The notes: generated by a model from the letters alone, not told the origin. Shown: positions 9,743 to 19,607, counted from the stretch's first letter. The stretch is 64,000 nt of DNA from CAVPPA01 sp050730755 (GCA_050730755.1 JBOHNR010000008.1:85265-149264); one strand, 5' to 3'. Made by a program: numbers and translations.

Positions 9743-12127
9743 TCAGTAAAGAGTTTGACTAATCAAAAATAGAGAAAGATCAGCGTTATTAATTACACTT
9801 GCCGGATGATTTAGTCCGCCATACGCAATGAAAGCGCTCATAGTAGCGACATAATGAATTGCCCCACCTGATGCATAATATATTTCACTGTTATCTGTAT
9901 CGTATAAGAAAGGCGAAAGCTGAGGAGCCTGAACGTTCTTTATTGTTTGAGTGCTAGCACTTTGAAATTGTGAGTTGATTACACCGTAATCACCAGCAAT
10001 TCCCGATGGAAGACTATACATGCTATTTGTACCCACAATATAATAGACATTGTTTGCCAGACTATTTCCTAAAGGTAATGACGCCACGGGGTAATCGCTG
10101 ACTATTGTAGAAGGACAATTTATTACACCTCCCCAATTAAACCCATAAGCGTTGAAAATGGTTGGACTAGGAATCCATGTAGTTTCACCGTTATTTATAA
10201 CATACAGCTTTTGCTGACTGTCTCCTTGAATAGCAATAATAGTACCGTCACCAAGAGCATAATTACCCTCGGTTGCGCCCTGTACTTTATCTGGCTCCAA
10301 GTTTGTTGTCTGATCTGCTGTTATCCCCAGGTTATAGTAATCCGTCATAGTTGGTACATAGTGAGTCATTCCGTTACTTAGCTCATAAATATCTTGCCCG
10401 GTCCACACATATTCCTGTAAAGTGGTCTCTGGCAAGCTATTTGCAAGAACCTGGGGCTGTTTATTAAATGTCGCATATTGCCATACGCTCTGAAGAGATG
10501 TTGGGATTTGGATGCGACGCCCTTGGTTAATTATGTATAAACTATCACTCGAGTCCTCATACCATGGGCTTAGGGTTAAAGAACTGGGCGGAGTTGTTGT
10601 GTAACTGGAGGTTGGCACGGCTAATTTTGGGGCATTATTAAGAGCCCAATCGTAGTAGCTTTCCATGTTAGGTACTGAATAGTAAGTAGATCCATCATAA
10701 TAATAAATCGTTGAGCCAGGTGAAAATTCCAAAACACCTGGCGTTGCCATGAGAAGAGATCCCAGTGGCTGATTTGAGTTCTCAGCGGATGATACGAGGA
10801 CATCCGTGCTATTGAGGCCAAGATCAATTAATGTTTGGGGATTTGCTATTGGTAGCTTTTGTCCAGCTGACATCTCATATATGACACCATTTTGATCAGC
10901 TAGATTTGTAAGTGGCCAACCAGTTTGCAAAAACTGATTTTCGAATGTAGTACCTAGATCCTGAACTACCGTATCATCGTAGCAACTTAGTCCCCAGGCG
11001 GTGCACATAGTCGGGGAAAGATAATAAGTAAAACCATTATTAACTAAGTAGACGTTCCCATTATCAGATATTAGATTTGAAAGTGTTCCTTCATTTGTAT
11101 ATTGGGATAATGTAGCATCAGATACGGTCTGCACTGGGTAAATACTAAGACCGTAATTAATCATAGTATCCCAGTTAGGGATGTAATAACTACTTGAGCC
11201 AGTTATGAGATAAATCATACCTGTTGACTGTTGGTAATCCAGCGATGCTCCTAGGGGTTGAGCAAATATGGTCGAACCAAACCAGGACGTAAATATGTTA
11301 TAAAAATTCTCGTTACCAGCAAAATGTGGAGTGTACCAATAAAGAGCTGCCGTTGCCCCATCGTCCATCTGAACTGAAGAGCCGTCTATCGTTGTGTAGC
11401 CGTCATAGTAAGTGCTGCCTCCGCCTGGGCAAATCTGCCAAGTTCCTTGTGTCATAGGTCCGCTGTAGCATGTTTGAGGATCATCGGAATTATTCCAATT
11501 ACCTTGGATTACCGCCCAGCTTATATTGCCTTCTGATCTTTGGTCACCAAACTCAAGTAACCACGCAGCGTGAATGACTTGTTGCGAAAATCCAACCTCT
11601 AGCGACTTATTGACACATGTGCCACTAACGGATGTTACAGCGACTCCGTTGATGGAATATAGTTCTATCCCAGAGTAATTATATTCAGTACCACCATCAG
11701 GGCATCCATAGCCAGTAGCTGCCGCGTAGCGTAAAGTGCTACACCCAGAACTGCCGTCAACAAGACTTTGCTCCTTTTGGAGCGTCGTAAGTAAGACCTC
11801 AGGATTAATACCATAGGCTTGCGAAGCATCATAAATTACTTGTCCTGCACTTACATTACTTCCGTAGAGAAAACCATCTGTTGGGTTATATCCTGTAGGG
11901 TCTGGTGCACTAAAACCAGCGTCAGTGCTTATACAGCTCGTACTACCAAAATTCGAGTTTAGCCAACTATCTATTTGGGTAGCATTCATTGTGTTTGTAT
12001 TGTTAAATACTCCATCATCAATAATATTGTCTGGATTAAAACTGTCAGCAGTAGCGTTGGAAACAAGCGATAAACAGCACGTTATTGCTATAAACAGTAA
12101 GACCAGAACACGGATTCCATGCTTCAT
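9743..12127 (-). CDS. Secreted lysozyme-like protein with long C-terminal beta-repeat region
   Basis: A 794-residue protein with a signal peptide (residues 1-27, hydrophobic core VLVLLFIAITCCLSLVSNA, then ADS). Residues ~30-290 resemble actinobacterial secreted 'hemagglutinin'-annotated proteins: MNATQIDSWLNSNFGS, then YGINPEVLLTTLQKEQSLV with a Glu placed like the catalytic acid of lysozyme-type transglycosylases, then AATGYGCPDGG. Residues ~290-790 are about ten imperfect ~45-residue repeats built around Y-(hydrophobic)-x-x-G-x-x-Y-x-(I/V)-P followed by Y-G. This suggests a cell-wall-binding stalk with a peptidoglycan-cleaving or adhesive head. It overlaps the upstream gene by four bases. 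Enzymatic activity is inferred, not shown. Confidence 0.75.
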   Translation of the reverse strand: MKHGIRVLVLLFIAITCCLSLVSNATADSFNPDNIIDDGVFNNTNTMNATQIDSWLNSNFGSTSCISTDAGFSAPDPTGYNPTDGFLYGSNVSAGQVIYDASQAYGINPEVLLTTLQKEQSLVDGSSGCSTLRYAAATGYGCPDGGTEYNYSGIELYSINGVAVTSVSGTCVNKSLEVGFSQQVIHAAWLLEFGDQRSEGNISWAVIQGNWNNSDDPQTCYSGPMTQGTWQICPGGGSTYYDGYTTIDGSSVQMDDGATAALYWYTPHFAGNENFYNIFTSWFGSTIFAQPLGASLDYQQSTGMIYLITGSSSYYIPNWDTMINYGLSIYPVQTVSDATLSQYTNEGTLSNLISDNGNVYLVNNGFTYYLSPTMCTAWGLSCYDDTVVQDLGTTFENQFLQTGWPLTNLADQNGVIYEMSAGQKLPIANPQTLIDLGLNSTDVLVSSAENSNQPLGSLLMATPGVLEFSPGSTIYYYDGSTYYSVPNMESYYDWALNNAPKLAVPTSSYTTTPPSSLTLSPWYEDSSDSLYIINQGRRIQIPTSLQSVWQYATFNKQPQVLANSLPETTLQEYVWTGQDIYELSNGMTHYVPTMTDYYNLGITADQTTNLEPDKVQGATEGNYALGDGTIIAIQGDSQQKLYVINNGETTWIPSPTIFNAYGFNWGGVINCPSTIVSDYPVASLPLGNSLANNVYYIVGTNSMYSLPSGIAGDYGVINSQFQSASTQTIKNVQAPQLSPFLYDTDNSEIYYASGGAIHYVATMSAFIAYGGLNHPASVINNADLSLFLISQTLY

Positions 12128-12717
12128 GGTGATATCTTCAGGTCCATAGCGTCAAATGCTGTTTTATTTTGCCCATTAAGGTTAGCAGTAGCTTGTATCT
12201 GCCATGTCCCAACAGTCAAGCCTATGCTTTGTAATGTCCAGTTATTCCAGTATGCTGACCCATCACTGTTTGTTATTTGGCTTGGTAAAGATTTTGTATC
12301 ACCGTTACTGGTAAAGCTTATAATACAACTGGCTCCAGGCGTAGTATTACAAACAGAAGTTATCGTATTTGGCGCAGGAGAACCGCTTAGGTTTGGGTGG
12401 TGGTCGCTTACAAAATCACCCATAGGCATTAGTAGGCTTTCATTAGTTGTTGATCCGCTGACTCCACTCTTATTGCCGTTTGATTGTGTAGAAGTACCAG
12501 GTAAAGGGTTAGTTTGAGGCTCACCTTTTTGGTTATTACTACTTCCTCCGCCACTGGTATCGAGATGACCAGTAAATGCTGCCGGAGGTTTTTGGAATAA
12601 ATGAACGAACCCAGTTAGTTCTAAGCCACCCATTACCAACACAATCAGCAATATAATACCGGTTACAAAAAATAAATATTTTTTGCGATTCGAAAAACGA
12701 TAATATTTGTTAGGCAT
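12124..12717 (-). CDS. Membrane-anchored Ser/Thr/Gly-rich surface protein with Ig-like C-terminal domain
   Basis: A 197-residue protein. It has a basic N-terminus, one transmembrane helix at about residues 15-35 (YLFFVTGIILLIVLVMGGLEL), a flexible linker rich in S, T, G, N and P (about 45-105), and a C-terminal ~85-residue beta domain with two Cys (VCNTTPGASCIISF) and a WNNWTLQS...GTWQIQATA pattern like a bacterial Ig-like fold. Its stop overlaps the start of the lysozyme-like gene (ATGA), so the two are translated together and probably act together at the surface. No known family was recognised. Confidence 0.6.
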   Translation of the reverse strand: MPNKYYRFSNRKKYLFFVTGIILLIVLVMGGLELTGFVHLFQKPPAAFTGHLDTSGGGSSNNQKGEPQTNPLPGTSTQSNGNKSGVSGSTTNESLLMPMGDFVSDHHPNLSGSPAPNTITSVCNTTPGASCIISFTSNGDTKSLPSQITNSDGSAYWNNWTLQSIGLTVGTWQIQATANLNGQNKTAFDAMDLKISP

Positions 12718-12826
12718 GTATTTATTTTAATAACTTCTCGTTTATTTTAACATAATTATTTTCCCATAAGGAGGATTCTACCCAAAGAGCTACTTATCAC
12801 ACAACATGATAAACTAACACCTAGAA

Positions 12827-14239
12827 ATGAAAAAAATTCTTGAGAGTCTACTGGAAACCCACGTACTTTTTTTGGTAATAGCTCTTATTTTTGGGCTAAT
12901 ATTTATTAAAATTACTCCACCTCTATGGGGGCTTGATGAGCCATCTCATTTCGACAGGGTATATCAAATAACCAGGGGCGAAATTATCCCTAATAGAACT
13001 GCGGATAATTATGGGGGTAAAGTACCAATAAATCTTTACAATCTAGGAAATTACTCTATTGGCGATCTGGTAGACGATAAAACTAATAACTTAGGACCGA
13101 GTCGGAAGGATGTAGACAACGAAAGTATATATGTACAGTTTGAAAAACAAGATTTCTCAACGAAGATGCACAATTCTCCCTCTAGTTCATCTTATTCCCC
13201 AGTTGCTTACATAGGTCCAATAATAGGTGTTTTATTGGCTAAAGCTGTAAATTTAGATATAGGAAATACATTGTTTCTTGCACGGTTGTTTACTTTATTA
13301 GTGTATGTATCAACTGTGGTTATTGCTCTTTTAGTACTAAAAAGGACAAAAGTAAAGTGGTTATTTTTTATGATAGCACTTTTGCCAACTGTGATGTTTC
13401 AAGCCTCAGTTGTTACAGCAGATAATATATTGATAGGATTATCACTTCTATTCGCAGCTTTATTAATAAGATTATTCAAAAATTCAGATGAAGCGGTATC
13501 GCAAAGACTTTTTCTAAGTCTTATGTGTGTAGGCGTACTGCTTCCCCTCGTTAAAGTTAATTATGTTTTCCTTAGCTTAGCAATTTTGTTGGTTCCGTAT
13601 AATATGTATAAATCAAAGAACTTATCTATCCTTATAAAATTTATAGGGGTCAGCCTTGCGATTTTCTTTGGCTTACTGTGGTCGACACTAGCTAAAGTAA
13701 CGGGACAGGCCTCAATATCGCAACGTCCGGATGGAGTTCAAGTGATTATTGCCAATCAGATTGCCAACCTGGTTCACGACCCGTTTCATTTTATTGAATT
13801 GTTTATCAGAAGCTTGCTTCAGTACAGTGATTCATACATTCAGCAATCGACTACATTAGTAGGTTGGAATTATGTAAGTTTACCTTTATTTTTTATCATT
13901 TTACTTAGCATTATTACGGTGTTTGCGACCATGCACGCGAAAGATGAATTTATTAAATTTAGGGGAAAAATATTTGTGCTATCAGGATTCGCGATTTTAG
14001 GATTGGGGAGCATTTTTGCTTCATTTTTTATTACTTTTACTCCTACAACTAGTGCTGTCATACAGGGGGTTCAGGGAAGATACTTTATACCATTCCTTAT
14101 TCCTATATTCTTAGCGGTAGCCATATTGTTGCCCGTAAGAGTTAGTATCAAAGAAAGGATGGCACCTTCTATATTCGGAATAACTAGTTGTTTCTGCCTA
14201 CTTCTAACAGTGGTTTATTATTATGTAATCACTTACTAA
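12827..14239 (+). CDS. DUF2142-type polytopic membrane protein
   Basis: A 470-residue protein with about 10-12 hydrophobic helices. Near the N-terminus it carries TPPLWGLDEPSHFDRVYQI, the 'DEPxHF' signature of DUF2142 proteins. These resemble GT-C glycosyltransferases and are found in surface-polysaccharide loci. The following ~100-residue loop is extracytoplasmic. It likely transfers a sugar from a polyprenyl-phosphate donor on the outer membrane face (family-based inference). The gene stands alone on the + strand between two minus-strand groups, with a TAAACT -10-like element about 11 bases before ATG. Confidence 0.7.
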   Translation: MKKILESLLETHVLFLVIALIFGLIFIKITPPLWGLDEPSHFDRVYQITRGEIIPNRTADNYGGKVPINLYNLGNYSIGDLVDDKTNNLGPSRKDVDNESIYVQFEKQDFSTKMHNSPSSSSYSPVAYIGPIIGVLLAKAVNLDIGNTLFLARLFTLLVYVSTVVIALLVLKRTKVKWLFFMIALLPTVMFQASVVTADNILIGLSLLFAALLIRLFKNSDEAVSQRLFLSLMCVGVLLPLVKVNYVFLSLAILLVPYNMYKSKNLSILIKFIGVSLAIFFGLLWSTLAKVTGQASISQRPDGVQVIIANQIANLVHDPFHFIELFIRSLLQYSDSYIQQSTTLVGWNYVSLPLFFIILLSIITVFATMHAKDEFIKFRGKIFVLSGFAILGLGSIFASFFITFTPTTSAVIQGVQGRYFIPFLIPIFLAVAILLPVRVSIKERMAPSIFGITSCFCLLLTVVYYYVITY

Positions 14240-14427
14240 GTTAAGTTCACGCCTCTTATTTCTAATAGGATCGCAAATTGCGCAAAGTATTTTTCTTTGA
14301 TATTAATGCGATATGTTAACCTCGTGAACCAGCAGTCTTGATAAGTGGCGGCATTTTCGACAGTCAATTGCGATCGACGATTGTCTTTATAAATAAGGAA
14401 GTTATATTAATTTTATAAAAAATAAAG

Positions 14428-14781
14428 CTATCCCTTGAAGTTTAGAAAGGCTAGGCCTACTACAATTAGAGCTATGCCTGCGATCTTCAATATTGTAAAT
14501 GCTTCATTGAAGATAAAAAATGAAGCAGTAAATATAAGAATATATACCAGAGCTGTCGTTAATGGAATTATATAGCCTAGTTGATATCTTGAAATTAAAT
14601 ATAGGTACACAAAAAAACTTAGACCGTATAGAGCAACTCCTGCTACGATGTACGCATTAATATTAAATTGTAGTTTATGATCTATATAATTTACCGGTGC
14701 GCCAGTCTTAGTCCCAAGTTTCAAAACTACAAGCGCAGATGATGTGGCTAAAACGTACACAGCTAAGATAATTTTTGACAT
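14428..14781 (-). CDS. Small DMT-superfamily membrane protein (SMR/ArnE-like)
   Basis: A 117-residue protein with four predicted helices and a C-terminal hairpin (FTILKIAGIALIVVGLAFLNF) typical of the SMR/EamA half-transporters. In glycan loci such proteins (ArnE/ArnF, or flippases for polyprenyl-phosphate sugars) move lipid-linked monosaccharides. It follows the WbuB-like transferase on the same strand with a 21-base gap. A role as a lipid-linked sugar flippase that supplies the GT-C enzymes nearby is inference. Confidence 0.65.
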   Translation of the reverse strand: MSKIILAVYVLATSSALVVLKLGTKTGAPVNYIDHKLQFNINAYIVAGVALYGLSFFVYLYLISRYQLGYIIPLTTALVYILIFTASFFIFNEAFTILKIAGIALIVVGLAFLNFKG

Positions 14782-14802
14782 CTAGTTGTATTTTATAGAA
14801 CT

Positions 14803-16029
14803 CTATACAAAGATGAAATCATAAAGTTTATTTAAAATTAGATTTCTTTCGAAATGTTTAAAATGATAATCCTTACCCAAATCTCCCATCTTCTTTCTTT
14901 CCTTTATCGACATTGAGTAAACTTTTTTAATATTTTCAGCGAGTCTTCTTGAGTTATCTGTTGGCCCCACAAAACCACAACCTATAGTGTCATTAACTAA
15001 TTTTTGTACCTCTCCGTCCATTGCCAATACCATTGGTCTACCCGCAGCAAAGTACGACATTACTTTAGCCGGTACTGTAGCTTCAAGTAATTCACTTTTT
15101 ACTAGACACCCAAGCAACACATCTGCCAGGTCGGTATATTTCGGTATATCTTCAATTGGCTTAAAGCCTTCAAAGTAGAATATATCCTTAAGATTAGCTT
15201 TTATCACTGCATTCACGACCTGCTTTCTAGACATACCGTCACCAACAATTATCCAATTTATATTCTTGAAACCAGCTTTCTTAAGTATAGCTGCTGCTCT
15301 GATGATTGTATTAAATGACTGAGCGGGACTGATATTGCCGGTGTAGAGTACGTTGAAGCCCTTAGTAAACCTTTTTGTTAATTGATTATCATGTGTTTCA
15401 ATTTCAAATATTTTTTCGCAAGCTTGAGGTAGCACAATTATCCTCTCTGCTGAAGTTTGAGTGATGTCTATGAGTTGATCCTTCATCTTTTCGGACAGCA
15501 CAACTAACTTATCGACATGCCGGTAATGCCAGTAGGACCATCTTGTCATAAAGCCGCGCAGAAGCGGATTCTTTACTTTTAAGACTGAAAATAAATTTTC
15601 AGGCCACAGATCAAGTACGTACATTGTTGTTTCGATCCTTTTTATTTTACCGACTATTATTCCAGCTATAGACATCATTACAGGCGATAGCTGATAAATA
15701 AAAATCTTGTCATATTTTTTGATTAAAAGTCTCGGCAGATGGAAGAGACTAGCAAATGGGAAGGACATGTAATTTAAAAATATGCGTATATTTGTATTGC
15801 TACCTCTCGGTATTTCAAATGTGCGCCGTATTTCTACACTTTTATGAATTTGCTTTCTGTTGCGAAAATAGGAATAACCATCAAAAAACTTACCTTGGGG
15901 ATAGTTGGGTATTCCGCACAAAACTTCGAGGTCACAATCTTTCTCTACAAAAAAATCGCAGATATCATTTATCCGAAAAGATTCTGGCCAGAAATGTTGG
16001 CAAACTACTAATATCTTTTCCTTTCGCAT
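14803..16029 (-). CDS. wbuB: Family 4 glycosyltransferase, WbuB-like (probable L-FucNAc transferase)
   Basis: I placed the start at MRKEKILVVCQHFWPES (408 residues) because family members begin there; the frame is open 16 codons further upstream. Features are FWPESFRINDICDFF, CGIPNYPQGKFF, LYTGNISPAQSFNTIIRAA and a donor-site segment VMSYFAAGRPMVLA. WbuB of E. coli O26 transfers L-FucNAc and follows fnlA-fnlB-fnlC, the same order as here, so this protein probably uses the UDP-L-FucNAc made by the next three genes. The exact acceptor is unknown. Confidence 0.8.
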   Translation of the reverse strand: MRKEKILVVCQHFWPESFRINDICDFFVEKDCDLEVLCGIPNYPQGKFFDGYSYFRNRKQIHKSVEIRRTFEIPRGSNTNIRIFLNYMSFPFASLFHLPRLLIKKYDKIFIYQLSPVMMSIAGIIVGKIKRIETTMYVLDLWPENLFSVLKVKNPLLRGFMTRWSYWHYRHVDKLVVLSEKMKDQLIDITQTSAERIIVLPQACEKIFEIETHDNQLTKRFTKGFNVLYTGNISPAQSFNTIIRAAAILKKAGFKNINWIIVGDGMSRKQVVNAVIKANLKDIFYFEGFKPIEDIPKYTDLADVLLGCLVKSELLEATVPAKVMSYFAAGRPMVLAMDGEVQKLVNDTIGCGFVGPTDNSRRLAENIKKVYSMSIKERKKMGDLGKDYHFKHFERNLILNKLYDFIFV

Positions 16030-16283
16030 AGTAATTTTTAGTGAAGTAGCTGAGTCTTTGGCTCTTTTGATGTACAATTATGCCCCTTACCCAAGCCTAT
16101 AAACATCTCCTTATAACGAGTAACATAAAAATAAGTAGCGCACGTCGTATATAGATTCTGACGTATGACTCATCTTGGTGTTAGAAGTTTCAATGTAGTT
16201 ATTAAAGAATTTGCTAAAGAATTGCTGATTAGCCCTCTTTGTGTTAAGTATCGTTTTTTTACCATTACTCATATTTTGACCTT

Positions 16284-17450
16284 TTAAATATTTGGCTGTA
16301 GCTTTACGCATACCGAAAATATCTTATTTTCCCATACGGTTTGATTTATTATTTTTGTGTAGCTCTGTATGATTTTCACAACCTTTATAGAAACATTTTG
16401 ATCTTGATAGTCTTCTGACAAAACAAATAGCTCATCGTTTTTCTTAAGCTCACGAGAAAGTTCAATTGCTTGTTCAATGTCTTCTCCTGTAATCCCACCT
16501 ATAAGTATGGAACCCTTATCGAGGACCTCAGGCCTTTCGGTTGATGTTCGGATCAAAACCCCGTAAAAACCTAAAATTGCGCTTTCCTCTGATAGCGTGC
16601 CGCTGTCAGAAAGAACGCAAAACGCATTCATTTGTAAGTGGTTATAGTCAAAAAAACCAAAAGGTTTAAGTATTTGTATGAGGGGATGTAATTTAAAACC
16701 TCTTTTAGTAATCCTATCAAGACTCCTGGGATGCGTTGAATAAACTATTGGCAACTTATATTTGTCAGCAATGTTGTTAAGAGCGGTCATCAAAGAGTTG
16801 AAATTTTGCTCATTATCAATATTTTCTTCACGATGAGCAGATACGAGCATATATTCATCCTTCTTAAGCTTTAAGTCCTGAAGAACGTCGCTGCTTTTTA
16901 TCTCAGCCAAGTGTTTTTCAAGCACTTCCGCCATTGGGGAGCCTGTAACAAATATATGCTCCTTACGTATACCTTCTGACAATAAATATCTGCGAGAATG
17001 CTCTGTGTATGGAAGGTTGATATCAGATATATGGTCGACTATCTTACGATTGATTTCTTCGGGGACATTCTGATCGAAACAGCGATTTCCGGCCTCCATA
17101 TGAAAAATTGGAATTTTGAGTCTTTTAGCGGATATAGCACTCAGCGCACTATTTGTATCACCGAGCAACAAAACTGCATCTGGTTTTTCTTTAAGCAAAA
17201 CATCGTATGACTTGCTAATAATATTTCCCATAGTTTCACCCAGAGATGTGCCCACACAATTAAGATGAAAATCTGGTTTCCGCAACTTAAGGTTTTCAAA
17301 GAATACCTGGTTGAGTGAGTAATCGTAATTTTGACCAGTGTGTACTATAAGGTGATTAAAATACTTATCACATGCCTTCATAACTTCGCTTAATCTTATG
17401 ATTTCTGGGCGGGTCCCAATAATTGTCATAACCTTTAACTTATTCATCAT
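16284..17450 (-). CDS. fnlC: UDP-N-acetylglucosamine 2-epimerase family, FnlC/CapG type
   Basis: A 388-residue protein with KVMTIIGTRPEIIRLSEVM, LGDTNSALSAI, FHMEAGNRCFDQNVPEEINRKI and SAHREENIDNEQNF, the conserved blocks of the WecB/CapG epimerase fold. Next to the FnlA and FnlB homologues it should catalyse the last step, C2 epimerisation of UDP-2-acetamido-2,6-dideoxy-L-talose to UDP-L-FucNAc in the cytoplasm. It overlaps the upstream fnlB-like gene by 11 bases, so it is in the same operon. Confidence 0.88.
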   Translation of the reverse strand: MMNKLKVMTIIGTRPEIIRLSEVMKACDKYFNHLIVHTGQNYDYSLNQVFFENLKLRKPDFHLNCVGTSLGETMGNIISKSYDVLLKEKPDAVLLLGDTNSALSAISAKRLKIPIFHMEAGNRCFDQNVPEEINRKIVDHISDINLPYTEHSRRYLLSEGIRKEHIFVTGSPMAEVLEKHLAEIKSSDVLQDLKLKKDEYMLVSAHREENIDNEQNFNSLMTALNNIADKYKLPIVYSTHPRSLDRITKRGFKLHPLIQILKPFGFFDYNHLQMNAFCVLSDSGTLSEESAILGFYGVLIRTSTERPEVLDKGSILIGGITGEDIEQAIELSRELKKNDELFVLSEDYQDQNVSIKVVKIIQSYTKIINQTVWENKIFSVCVKLQPNI

Positions 17451-18585
17451 TACCTCCGGTTACTATTTCGACTTTTTCATAATTAGTGTCAGGATGATTC
17501 TTGTCAAGAATTTCATTAGCCCAGAAAATCGTAATCAGATCCGTTGATCCTGTATTTTTAATCGTATGAACGTATCCGGTCGGCATGTCTAAAACAGTTG
17601 GTTTATCTCCGGTAACTTTATATCGTATTATTTTTCGGCTGTTTATCTTGTTGCGAAAGGATATTTCTGCTTCACCCTCCACAACCAAAAACTTCTCTAT
17701 CTTTGTGTGATGCCAATGATCTCCTCTTGATATACCTGGTTTCGTTGTTGAAATAAAGACCTGGCCAAATTGTTTTGATTTTATAAATTCTGCTAACCAA
17801 CCTCGATTGTCAACGTGCATTTCTAGATCATATGAAAAGTTGTTGGTACTTAAATAGGAGATGTAAGTTGCGTATAGAAATTTATTAAAAATATCTTCGA
17901 AATTTGGGACCACCAATGTTGTACGAACACCACGAAGGGCAATTATTCTATCTTTAAGATCACCTAGGTCCATCTTAAACGTTCTTGGAATAGTGTAGAA
18001 ACTATCTTTAGACGGGATAAAGCTTCCAGTAAGCTGTCTGATAAACATATCCACCACATCGTCTATGTATACTAGTGTTATTTCTTTTTTAAGGTCTGAC
18101 ACTTGTACAGGTAAATTATGGGCAATGTTATAGCAAAATGTTGCCACAACTGAGTTATAGTCCGGTTTACTCCATTTGCCGAATACGCCAGGCAGTCGAT
18201 AAATATAGATACTGTTATTGGACTCATTACTCCACGCCAGTAAAGCTTTTTCTGCGGCGAGCTTACTCTTGCCATAAGGATTATCAAGGTTAGCTTGAGT
18301 AGAAGATGTCAAAAGTATTGGAGCTTTGCTATTTGTACTACGTGATAGCTCAATTATGTGTTTAGTTAAGATTTGGTTATCTTTTGTAAAGTCTTCTTCA
18401 TCTTTCGGGCGATTAACACCTGCTAAATGAAAGATAAAATCAGCTTCTTGCACAAATTTAGCGAGTTCTTTGAGAGTATTGTTGCGAGTATACTTAAGAA
18501 CTTTAATACCATCGGTTAACATAAGTTGCGAACAAAGATTCTTACCTATAAAACCTGAAGCTCCAGTTACGAGAACAGTTTTCAT
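17440..18585 (-). CDS. fnlB: Bifunctional reductase/cupin of UDP-L-FucNAc synthesis, FnlB/CapF type
   Basis: A 381-residue protein with an N-terminal short-chain dehydrogenase domain (VLVTGASGFIGKNLC; shortened SDR fold to about residue 245) fused to a C-terminal cupin (SRGDHWHHTKIEKFLVVEGEAEISF) with the His cluster that binds metal. This fusion is diagnostic of CapF/WbjC/FnlB. These enzymes epimerise and then reduce UDP-4-keto-L-sugar with NADPH to the L-talo product. It overlaps fnlA by 4 bases and fnlC by 11. Confidence 0.92.
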   Translation of the reverse strand: MKTVLVTGASGFIGKNLCSQLMLTDGIKVLKYTRNNTLKELAKFVQEADFIFHLAGVNRPKDEEDFTKDNQILTKHIIELSRSTNSKAPILLTSSTQANLDNPYGKSKLAAEKALLAWSNESNNSIYIYRLPGVFGKWSKPDYNSVVATFCYNIAHNLPVQVSDLKKEITLVYIDDVVDMFIRQLTGSFIPSKDSFYTIPRTFKMDLGDLKDRIIALRGVRTTLVVPNFEDIFNKFLYATYISYLSTNNFSYDLEMHVDNRGWLAEFIKSKQFGQVFISTTKPGISRGDHWHHTKIEKFLVVEGEAEISFRNKINSRKIIRYKVTGDKPTVLDMPTGYVHTIKNTGSTDLITIFWANEILDKNHPDTNYEKVEIVTGGNDE

Positions 18586-19607
18586 TTACTAAGGCCTGAT
18601 TTTTTTAACTCTTTTTGTATATAGTCTACCGTTAATATCTTTTGTATCGTCTCTTGAACATTTAATCTTTTAGTATTATGTGAAGTATATTCTTCGACTT
18701 CATTAACTTTTTTACTGCCTTCTTCGAAATATTTTCCATAGTTAAGGTCTCTATTATCTGCAGGAATACGATAGTAATTACCGAGGTCTTCTGATTTGAC
18801 TTTTTCTTCACGCGTCATAAGAGTTTCGTGAGCCTTTTCTCCATGACGTGTGCCAATTACTTTTATTGAGACACCTGACTTAAAAAGTTGTTTAACCGCT
18901 TGGGCTAAATCACCTACGGTGCTGGCGGGAGATTTCTGAACAAAAAGATCACCTTGTTTGGCATTCTCAAAGGCAAACAAAACCAAATCGACTGCTTCAT
19001 CAAGATTCATTAAAAAGCGAGTCATATCTGGGTCTGTAACAGTAATTGATTGTTTTGAATTAATTTGTTCAACAAAAAGAGGTATCACAGAACCTCTAGA
19101 TGCCATAACGTTGCCGTAACGAGTACAGCAAATTGTTGTGACGGCCGGGTCGACATTTCGAGATTTTGCAATGATTACTTTCTCCATCATAGCTTTCGAA
19201 GTGCCCATGGCGTTAATTGGGTAAGCAGCTTTGTCGGTAGAAAGGCAAACTACTTTATTAACACCCTCGTCTATTGCTGCGGTCAATAGATTATCAGTTC
19301 CCAAAATATTAGTGCGTACCGCCTCCATGGGGAAGAACTCACAGGAAGGTACCTGCTTGAGTGCAGCAGCATGAAAAATGTAATCTACTCCTTTGACTGC
19401 TTCTCGTAGACTTTCAAGATTTCTAACATCGCCAATGTAAAACTTTATCTTTTCGTTCTTAAATTTTTTCCGCATATCATCTTGCTTTTTCTCGTCACGA
19501 GAAAATATCCGAATTTCCGCAATGTCACTGTCTAAGAATCGCTTAAGAACGGCGTTGCCAAAAGATCCAGTACCACCTGTAATAAGCAAGGATTTGCCTC
19601 GAAACAT
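18582..19607 (-). CDS. fnlA: UDP-GlcNAc 4,6-dehydratase/5-epimerase, FnlA/CapE type
   Basis: A 341-residue extended SDR enzyme with LLITGGTGSFGNAVLKRFL for NAD(P) binding, FHAAALKQVPSCEFFPMEA, and LSTDKAAYPINAMGTSKAMMEK, where Lys replaces the usual YxxxK Tyr environment as in the CapE/FlaA1/PseB group. It starts the three-step conversion of UDP-GlcNAc to UDP-L-FucNAc. It is first of the fnlA-fnlB-fnlC-wbuB run and overlaps fnlB by four bases. Confidence 0.92.
   Translation of the reverse strand: MFRGKSLLITGGTGSFGNAVLKRFLDSDIAEIRIFSRDEKKQDDMRKKFKNEKIKFYIGDVRNLESLREAVKGVDYIFHAAALKQVPSCEFFPMEAVRTNILGTDNLLTAAIDEGVNKVVCLSTDKAAYPINAMGTSKAMMEKVIIAKSRNVDPAVTTICCTRYGNVMASRGSVIPLFVEQINSKQSITVTDPDMTRFLMNLDEAVDLVLFAFENAKQGDLFVQKSPASTVGDLAQAVKQLFKSGVSIKVIGTRHGEKAHETLMTREEKVKSEDLGNYYRIPADNRDLNYGKYFEEGSKKVNEVEEYTSHNTKRLNVQETIQKILTVDYIQKELKKSGLSK

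Noticed and set aside
16111..16311. A 66-codon minus-strand frame overlapping the fnlC end
   Set aside because: It overlaps fnlC by 28 bases, has no recognised family, no clear ribosome site and a low-complexity basic composition. The 16078-16283 gap is more likely plain spacer.
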